From Ianthella basta (lineage: Eukaryota; Porifera; Demospongiae; Verongiida; Ianthellidae), in the NCBI GenBank assembly GCA_964019415.1, contig OZ025870.1, positions 2,776,908 to 2,840,907 on the forward strand: DNA of 64,000 nt. The letters run 5' to 3'. Both the position numbers and the translations under genes were made by a program. Of the stretch, positions 56,801 to 64,000 are shown piece after piece. Every line of letters starts with the position of its first letter. The first letter of the stretch is position 1. Below the pieces are notes generated by a model. It saw only the letters and a program-made list of their open reading frames with translations. It had not been told where the DNA came from and made no database searches.

Positions 56801-59800
56801 GGCATAGCGAGTTTGAGGCAACAGCGAGTGGAAGTACGTTGAAGAGGTAGTTTAGGTTGAAATTAGGGGAGTGTAGAAAGGAGCAGAAAATTAGAAAGGG
56901 CAATATGTAAAGAAGCAGGAATATACAGAGTGAAGCAGACGAGGGCAAATTATATAATTCATGCAAAGCAGCTAGTGGTAGGAGATGATGTGAGCTTGAG
57001 AGTGCCTGCCTCACACAGGTCAGTATGCAGTCACCAAGAATAGACAGAAAGCACAAGATTAGGTTCATCAGAGCTACTGTGATAGCAAATCCATCCAGTA
57101 TCACAAACTGCTTTGACACCTCATCATCTGGGTATGTTAAATGAGAATAAATAGGGATATATAAGAGTTTCTTCTTTTCAAACACTTTTTTCATCAGAAT
57201 GGAATTATTTGCAACACTTGCACACAATCCTGCACGCTTCCCAGCTTACAGAATCTGGCTGTCTTCTGCTTGTCATTGCAATCAGAAATGTATGGTTTGG
57301 CTGTCACTTTCACGGGGATAGCACCACTTAATTGAGCATTGTCAAAAACAATCTGTGGTTGAATAAGGAGTCAATAACACAATGACTGAATGTGAATATC
57401 AATGATAAACACAGGTCTCATTGCCAAACTTGCACATTCTAGGTGTGGTCGTATGAACAAAACCAAATTTTTGTACTAAAATTAATCATATTATTAATAA
57501 GTACTAATTAAGTACTAACTGCAACATGCAAGGAAACTTAGCTGTCAGAAAGGAATCTCTAGCTGACTCACAGCCCTGCAGTTGCAGCATTACAGATTTG
57601 CCATCCACAAGGGGGCATTTCGAGATGCACTAGCTTGCTCTGCACTAATGATTGACCCTGGAATGCTGCCCTCCCACTGCATCTGTGGCAAAGCATTCGA
57701 CGCAAACCATGCATTGAACTGCCCCAGGGGCAGACTCCCTACACTTTGCCATAATGAGGTCTGAGATTTTCTAGCAACACTGCCGACAATTAGTACAAAA
57801 GTGTGTTCAGATGTGGCAGTTGAGCCAGACCTCGAGCCGATCACTGGGAAGATTTTCCGACATAGATTCACTTTGACAGATAATGGAGTGCGCCTTAACA
57901 TTTGAGTGAGAGGCTACATTTCTTGACATCAGGATAATCAGTCATAATTAATGCACCTTCCAACCACACCCACTCCTCTGCTGCTTGCTACCATCATTAT
58001 GTGCAGGGAAAGAGGAAATTATACGAGGAATGCGTCAAAGAGGTGGAGCATGCCTCCTTCATGCCAGTAGTGTTTCCAATATCTGGGTGTGCAAGCTTGC
58101 TCACTGACACATTCTTGAAGCACCTGGTCTTGAAAGTGGCCAAGAAGGGGGATGTGGCGTACTCCACTACCTCTAAGGAGGCAATGGCCCTGAATGTGTC
58201 TATGATTAGAATGATCACTATCAGTCTCTAGACCAAGGGTGCCCCATTCTACTATGCTCTACACTGCTGTGACTACACTGATGATTCCACAATGTCTATA
58301 CACACACAGGAATATTCAAAAGCACATGTGAATGCACATGCACACACATGTACATACACCAGTGCACCAAGTGCTGTCAGCAGTATATACAAGCTAGTTC
58401 ATTGGGTATCTGCATTTCAAGGGGTTCGTGGTGCTAGAAGAGAAAAATCATTCAGATCATTGAGGTGTTCTCTTTTAAGGGGTGTCCACAAAGTGGGGGT
58501 GCACTGTAAGTATGAACAAGTTGAATCAATAATTATATTATCTACACTTTAAACTTGAATTTCATTATTCTCTAGATCGCTAAATGCACCATGGACATAC
58601 ACACTCACTTGAATGTCAAATCTGATACAGGAGATGTATCGCATTTCCTCGTGGTCAATGAAGAAGCTTGTCAAATTAAATTTGATAGTCAAGCGGATAA
58701 TACTGTTAGTAAAGGGTTGCAGGTAGAAATGGAGAGGTGAGTGGACAGAAAGATTGGGATCGATTGGCGAGGGAAGTGGGATAGCAAAGCAGGAGATGGA
58801 GAGTAAGAGTGTGAAAGAGGGAATGTGAGAGGGAGAGGGAAAGGGAGAGGGAGAGGAGAGGGAGAGGGAAAGGAGAAGGAGGTGAGAGGAAAAGGAAAAG
58901 TGAGGGGGAGAGGAGAGGCCGGAGATGGATAAGTACATGTATGAGAATCAATGCACAGTATCAGCTTTATCACACAACTGAGTGGCAAAGTCCAGGTACA
59001 TGATAAAATTTGCTCTTCTAATTTCAATAGCTTCCTCTGTTCTTCTCTGCTCACTCTCTTCTCCACTGTGGCCCCTTTCCAATCGATGGTGTGGGTAGGT
59101 TGGTTAGGTTGGTTCCCAACCTGAACCTGGACAGAGGCTATCCTCAGTCAACCCCTTCCCCATGCTAGACCACATCGTCAACTAGAACTCATTCTGCCTA
59201 TACTAAACTACACAATCCATCCACATACCCACATGTTATTTGTTTGGCAAACACTGTCACCCACATTAGGCGCTCTCACACCCACGCATTTTAACTTTAT
59301 CTGATTACATGTCACTCACACGCATTACTTTGCGCCAACGTTTCGCTACATAACCAACACCTCACTGCAATTTTCAGCTTCCGTACAGCTGACAAAGGCC
59401 TACATGGCCGAAACATTCTATCACGATTGTCTATCACCCTTCTGCTACATCTGATGCCTACAATTACTACTCTGGATTCAACAAACATAGCAATGAGCCT
59501 CTACAACTTCAGATTAAGTGTCATTATACCATACAGTATGCTCAACATCAATCACTGCCATATATATTATGCCATATTATGCTCACTCCCCCAAAGGTGT
59601 ACCTTCCGATGGAGGAGGCATTCACATAGGGTTCAAGTTGAGACTGGATGGTGCCGTTGCCAGGATGGTAGCAGGTGTCATTCTTTGTCCAGTAGAGGGG
59701 GATGTCAACTGAATGCATGGAGGTAAGAGGATCAACGCATGCATGGAGGGAAGGAGTGAATGCAGGTAAGAGTGAGGATATAGAAAATTGAGGGAGAAGT

Positions 59801-61899
59801 GTGGAGGAAAAAGATGGTAGAAAGAGAAGGAAGGAGTCTGAGGCTGTCTCAAGATCTCCCGCTTTTGAGCACATGCACTGCAATGTCCTTTCCTCTACTC
59901 AACTCCATAAATTCTTTACCATGCCTCAAGCTCTATTTCATCATTCCTCCCTTCCTCTCATTTCCAAGTTTACACTTACCTGGATGAGTATTCATTGAGA
60001 GGGATATGTTTTTAGTGGCAGCATCAAATGCTGACTTATTATACTGTTCCAGTTGCACTTGCAGCAGCGGAGGACAAGTGGGGTAGATGGCATTGTCAGC
60101 CTCATAGTAGTCATAAGGAGCTACTGCTATGGTCTGAATGCTGTAGTACTGCATTGAAAGACAGGAAGTGTAGAGTGAATGAATATATATCATTATATAT
60201 ATTATTAAAAAGTAAACAGTCATGTTCCCTACAATTGTCCATTATGAAAAATGCATGTCTTTTATTTCTGAATGGTAACAAATTCTGCTAACCCTGATTG
60301 TAACTCTTCACATCAATTGAGAACAAAGTTCTCATGATCAGCTTGACGAAAGTAAAAATGATTGTGCAGCTCTCTGTAGCTGAATTTGCCTCTCCCTCTG
60401 AACAAGTCATTAACAGCTAGTGCCATTTTGATGGGCATTATATTGTGCTGTATGCCAATATCTAATGACACACAATCATGATATTCACGCATGCAACCAA
60501 AAACTGCTTACCTTTCAATGATTTTACAATTGTAGCAAATGCAATGGCTACATAACAGTTATAATTAATCACATGATCAGTAGTGATAATGAGCAATCAC
60601 GTAGCAGGTCGACAGATGGAATAATTGCAAAATGTACAACGTTTCGACCACGAAGGTCTTCGTCAGGTACAAAAGGTAGTTCCATTCCAATTAGTATTTG
60701 AGAAATTGTATTGCAATTGAAAATGTAAATAATTCATTCCACAAGCCAAATGTAATGCTAAGTCATAGAACAAGGCGCAGAATTCCACTGTGGAGCAAAA
60801 CAACCAAAGAATGAGCCTCTGGAAGCTGTATGCAGCTGCTCGCAATGGCACCAGTCACGCTGGTTTCATCCGGTAGAATTACATAATTTGAAAATGGTGT
60901 CCACCCCGCTTGGCTAATCAACATGGCGAGAGTCGTGGTAAGCACCGTCTTTCATACTAAACTGTGTAACCTTCTAACCTATAAAGAAATGCAGCCAGCC
61001 AAAAATGGTGCAATATGGTGCAAGAAGGATTTTCCTGGTCCCTTTAGTCCGTGTGCTACGGCTGTCAGAGAAGAATAATAATAATAAGACGAAAAATAAG
61101 AATCAGAATAAGGCAAAACGTGGGTAATGTTGAGGACCCTCTCTACATGTAGGCACAGGTTTGTTATGTGCATTGTTCAGTCCCCGCTTCCCTCAGCTTA
61201 GTTTGCAGGGTTTCGGTCCTATTCAGAAGCAGCGTGACTTTTCGTTTGTATTACAGCATACAAACAACCACTGCCATCCCAGCATAGACAGCACTACCGT
61301 GCTGTCTGATATCTTTCTATTGATAACTTGCACTGTATGTACGTAAGCAAGAACTGAAAAAGATTAAGGGCTAGCTGAACAACAAAAAGAGTCTGGTAAT
61401 AATGGATTAGTTCAACTATTCTATTTATTACTTCTTTAATATTAAATAATTAATGTTAATCAGTGGCAAATAGGAACTACTGTAGATTATCTACTCTCAA
61501 GCACCTACGTATGCTCATAATAATATTATGCCTCACTCCATATTCCTAATATATTATATTCGAAAATATACCCTCTAATATCCTCCCATCTTCTCATTTC
61601 TCTTCTTTCACTCCCTCCTCTGTTCCCTCCCCTCCCTCCTGTCCTTACCGTGTCAGCCACCCTCTGAATCTGATGGTACAGCTCGTCCATGGAATACACA
61701 ACCATACGGTCTGTGCTACTGAAATCCAGGAAAAGATGATTGATTGTCTCCCGGTTCCTCACAATAAATCGAGGTATAGCACTCCTCTTCTCTCCAAACT
61801 GTATAATCTAGTCCAAACCAAATCAACAAAATTCACATGAGCATAGACACAAAAGTACACTCTATCTATAAAATGTACACACACATACACGCTTGTGCG

Positions 61900-61946
<47 letters not shown>

Positions 61947-63370
61947 CACACACACCATGCAACTCTATACAAGCCCCTCTCACACAAGCACTCACACGCA
62001 TAAACACAAATGGAACACAAATGTACACACATACCTGACCGGTGACCAGACCAACTGTGAGGAGCTGAAAAAACAGTCTAACACCAAAGAAACACAAGGG
62101 AAGACATTTCCCTTTCAGCTTGGAGAAGCACTGCTGAGCAGGATTCATGAAATGGAGCTTCAATCTGCGCCGAATATCCCTGTAAAATTAGTGAATGTAC
62201 GACACCATACAGCAGTAATACAATATAATAAAAATTGTATTTAACATTCTTTTATCTCCGATCATTGGATTCACATAATTGACTACATACTGAAACAGTT
62301 ACCTAGTATAGGAACAAATTAACAGCTGGAATTTGGTCTTGCCTATAACAAGCTAAGATCATCATTTTGCTCAGGCTGCACCTTCCCAAAAGATGGTCTG
62401 GGACTAATTGTCTTTTTGCTAGCAGGTCTGCTGGAAGTTCAGCCATTGATAAATGATGACCTACCAATTGCCTTGTGCTACTTAAAGATGCCGCATGATG
62501 ACACTGTGGCGCATATTGCAAGCATTAACAGCAATGCATTCCTAGTTACATAGCTGGAATAATTTAGATGTGAGTCATCATAAGTAAAATATCAATGGTA
62601 TATATATATATTAGTTATTCAATGACTAGCCGCACAACATATACTCAACTTGAAGCCATTGCATAATGAAGAAGGGATTCAATTTCAAGGTATTAAATTC
62701 TCCTTCACTCCCTCCCTCCTGCCCTTCCTCTACCTCCCCTCCTCCTTTGCCAGCTGCCTCCCATTAGACTATATACCCTATCGTTCTCTGATCACGATAT
62801 ATTCCTCACTCTTCTTTCTGGTCACTGTCACAGCATTTGCAACAAGGGTTGCAGGGGCACTTCGGACAACAATTCTTGCAACAATGAGTAGTGCACAAGC
62901 AAGAATACACTTTGTCTGGCCAAAGGGAAAGGAAGGTGGCGAAAAGAGATGATGACTTTAGATCATGAGGATGCTTAATATACAAGAGTTAACCTTAGGC
63001 ACTATGCATGTCACAGCTTTGTTGTGAACATCTTACTCCACTACGCCATGCACACCCTACCTGCCACTTTCGTGTATTGCTTCTCACAGTGGTGCTTCAA
63101 ATTTGGCAGCTTATATGTTTCGTCATCAGTGCTCAAGGGAGCATCTTCCAATTCAACCTTTAGAAGTGAACCGGTATACTGAATGACTGTGAATGATCGA
63201 GTCAACAGCTGTTTGAGTACAGAGGATTTAGGAACATAAGGAATGTCTTGCTGGATGCTACATTGCTAACTTACGACACAGGTTAATTCAAAATCTGATA
63301 CTTCCTCATTAACAGAGCTGGATGCATTTTCATTTTCCAGCAATGGTTGTTTAGCCTCTGATCGTACCAG
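53871..63370 (-). CDS. Mucolipin (TRPML) cation channel, paralog D
   Basis: Exons on the minus strand, first to last: 63275-63370, 63061-63178, 62810-62915 (12 cysteines), 62035-62179 (S1), 61649-61807, 59980-60148, 59603-59708, 58609-58702, 57250-57352, 57015-57127 (S2), 56434-56592 (S3), 56235-56345 (S4), 55364-55486 (S5), 55006-55212 (pore, S6), 53969-54071 or read through to a stop at 53871. Phases agree throughout. Features: QPLLENE near the N-terminus, a possible sorting signal; KEEDIRRRLKLHFMNP before S1, very close to the vertebrate form; glycosylation sites NDT, NGT and NAS; GWIVLGPYH; filter SSGDDIF, with serine where A and C have asparagine. An extra candidate first exon is 63868-63936. 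Predicted endolysosomal channel. Confidence 0.88.
54085..54160. repeat. GGGGA-rich tract
   Basis: Imperfect (GGGGA)n at 54085-54160, on the plus strand, in the intron between the pore exon and last exon of TRPML-D (pyrimidine-rich on the coding strand). It has many G4 runs and might form quadruplexes. Confidence 0.8.
54425..54870. mobile_element. Intronic repeat with inverted ends and G-runs
   Basis: TTTGGCATGTCATG near 54428 and TTTGGCATGACAGG near 54860 mark the ends. CCCCCCGCCGAAATGGTTCGG is mirrored by GAACCATTTCGG and CCGCGGGGGGGG (54801-54838). The interior has ATCGxxxxxTCATCGAA-type tandem units. Class unknown. Confidence 0.45.
55006..55212 (-). CDS. TRPML-D pore and S6 exon
   Basis: 207 nt, CAG acceptor and GTGAGT donor. 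Encodes SLFSLSSGDDIFNTYNGT, then SKIYLYIYVALFIYVV and S6. The residue before GDD is serine instead of the asparagine of the usual NGDD filter. An NGT sequon follows. Confidence 0.9.
57582..58231 (+). pseudogene. Retroelement polyprotein C-terminal fragment
   Basis: Plus strand, antisense in a TRPML-D intron. The first part reads FAIHKGAFRDALAC, LPSHCICGKAFDANHALNCP (CxC...H...C zinc-like cluster) and HNEV, then a stop. It continues as EPDLEPITGKIF and, after a gap, KRKLYEECVKEVEHASFMP and DTFLKHLVLKVAKK. I recognise this order from C-terminal regions of reverse-transcriptase proteins common in marine invertebrate genomes. Stops and deletions make it inactive. The exact clade is not determined. 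Confidence 0.65.
58783..58920. repeat. GGGAGA-rich tract
   Basis: Purine-rich GAGGGAGAGG repeats on the plus strand, i.e. a long pyrimidine tract on the TRPML-D coding strand, upstream of exon 58609-58702. Confidence 0.85.
59381..59419 (+). ncRNA. Hammerhead-like motif, degenerate
   Basis: CTGACAAAGGCC, loop TACAT, GGCCGAAAC: a stem of 4 bp closed between a CUGA-type and a GAAAC-type segment. The core G8 equivalent is A, so catalysis is unlikely. Confidence 0.3.
60633..60672 (-). ncRNA. Hammerhead-ribozyme-like core
   Basis: On the minus strand, GTACCTGACGAAGACC, loop TTCGT, GGTCGAAACGTTGTAC. It has the conserved CUGANGA and GAAAC segments around a 4-bp stem II, but with one extra A before the stem. 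Flanking GTAC and GTAC could pair. Such cores are known in Penelope-like and other retroelements. Activity is not shown. Confidence 0.4.
61225..61310 (+). repeat. Fragment of the direct-repeat family
   Basis: TTGTATTACAGCATACAAAC and the following AACCACxGxCATCCC block, also present at 20875-20910 and 29495-29535. Copy 2 shares in addition the ATAGACAGCACTACxGTGCTG segment. Confidence 0.75.
61903..61952. repeat. CA microsatellite
   Basis: (CA)n about 80 bp beyond the S1 exon donor of TRPML-D. Confidence 0.95.
62810..62915 (-). CDS. TRPML-D cysteine-cluster exon
   Basis: 106-nt exon between acceptor GGCCAG and donor GTGAGG. It enters in phase 1 and leaves in phase 2, exactly as needed to join 63061-63178 to 62035-62179. 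It encodes DKVYSCLCTTHCC, then KNCCPKCPCNPCCKCCDS and QKEE: 12 cysteines in about 35 residues, directly before the conserved EEDIRRR segment at the cytosolic start of S1. Likely roles are multiple S-palmitoylation or metal binding. The plus-strand frame over this exon is a shadow. Confidence 0.8.
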
Positions 63371-64000
63371 CTGCAGTGAGACAGTACATACAGTACAATA
63401 CTTTAATCAATATTTTAATATTAATTTTGTATATGCATGTCAACATTTTAACAGTAATTATTTTAATGGGTAGGTATACAGTTATTCAGATTAGCCTTGT
63501 TAATAGTCTGTATAATAGCAAAGGGATGGAATTTGAAGCAGTAACTGCTCGTAACAGATTGTGTGTAGCTAGGTCACTGCATATTTATGTACATCAGCTG
63601 TGTGTATGCGTGGCAGTAATGCGCATAGACACAGAGAGATGAGAGGTGCGAGAGATGGATCAATGCAAACTGCTGAATATGTCTTGCATAAAATATAGTA
63701 TTTTACTCAGTCTCTGCTGACCCAAAAGTGCTTTGGGAGTGCATAGCATGTGCTGCAATCATGATGGTAACTAATACATGTCACACTCAAGACTGTGTCT
63801 AAGTAGCTATAGAATGCTGGGGTAAAAATTAATGGTAATGTAGTGATAGGTAGTTGGATTAGCTTACTAAATGGCAATGAGGAAGAACAATTGAACAGGC
63901 TTGAAGTTCGAGCAGTAGTAACGAATTTGATACCATACAGCTAGCTACTGTAACAAGGGATTTTGCTAGGAATGCAGACCAACCTCCACAGAACGGAGGT
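63371..64000. other. Upstream region of TRPML-D, candidate first exon
   Basis: Minus-strand 63868-63936 begins with ATG, has 23 open codons (MVSNSLLLLELQAC...) and ends at a GTAAGC donor in phase 0, matching the start of exon 63275-63370. No homology supports it. The rest shows no recognised feature. Confidence 0.3.

Noticed and set aside
62650..62952. 100-codon plus-strand frame that looks like membrane protein
   Set aside because: It is antisense to the TRPML-D cysteine exon, whose splice phases fit exactly; the frame is a shadow.

Overview
The window reads as genomic DNA of an invertebrate animal. Its genes are split by short GT-AG introns, intergenic DNA is AT-rich, CA/TG microsatellites are frequent and transposons of many superfamilies are present. 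A sponge or similar early-branching metazoan is my best guess; that is inference. No bacterial operon, rRNA, tRNA or CRISPR array was recognised.

The genes are a local family of mucolipin (TRPML) lysosomal cation channels. I resolved them exon by exon from conserved splice sites, phases and lengths. TRPML-A is on the minus strand at about 3.7-16.1 kb, with its 5' end not found. TRPML-C is on the plus strand at 42.46-50.47 kb and looks complete: 16 exons sum to 1995 nt, an open frame of 664 codons plus stop. TRPML-D is on the minus strand at 53.87 to 63.37 kb, perhaps starting at 63.94 kb. An isolated copy of exon 12 (TRPML-B) lies at 37.56-37.68 kb. The paralogs share nearly all exon boundaries and lengths, but their cytosolic N-terminal exons diverge. 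One exon of TRPML-D encodes 12 cysteines in about 35 residues.

The DNA between the genes is a nest of mobile elements: (i) a Tc1/mariner-type element at 2.2-3.1 kb and a relative at 13.7-14.1 kb; (ii) a 3.3-kb pogo-like transposon at 16.4-19.75 kb with about 383-bp inverted repeats, a transposase broken by nonsense codons and a C-terminal PHD-type finger; (iii) a broken Ty3/gypsy retrotransposon at 23.15-28.67 kb lying between two copies of a roughly 2.3-kb direct repeat; (iv) a degraded array with a period of roughly 1.6 kb at 31.7-37.4 kb. Pairs of repeat copies act as internal empty-site controls. They expose a hAT insertion (8-bp target duplication), an unclassified 727-bp insertion and a 99-bp foldback MITE (9-bp target duplication).

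One plausible reading is that the channel family grew by local duplication and inversion in a repeat-rich locus. The orphan exon next to the decayed array would be debris of that process. The paralogs share pore and transmembrane exons and differ in N-terminal sorting or lipidation segments and in the selectivity filter (NGDD in A and C, SGDD in D), which suggests functional divergence.
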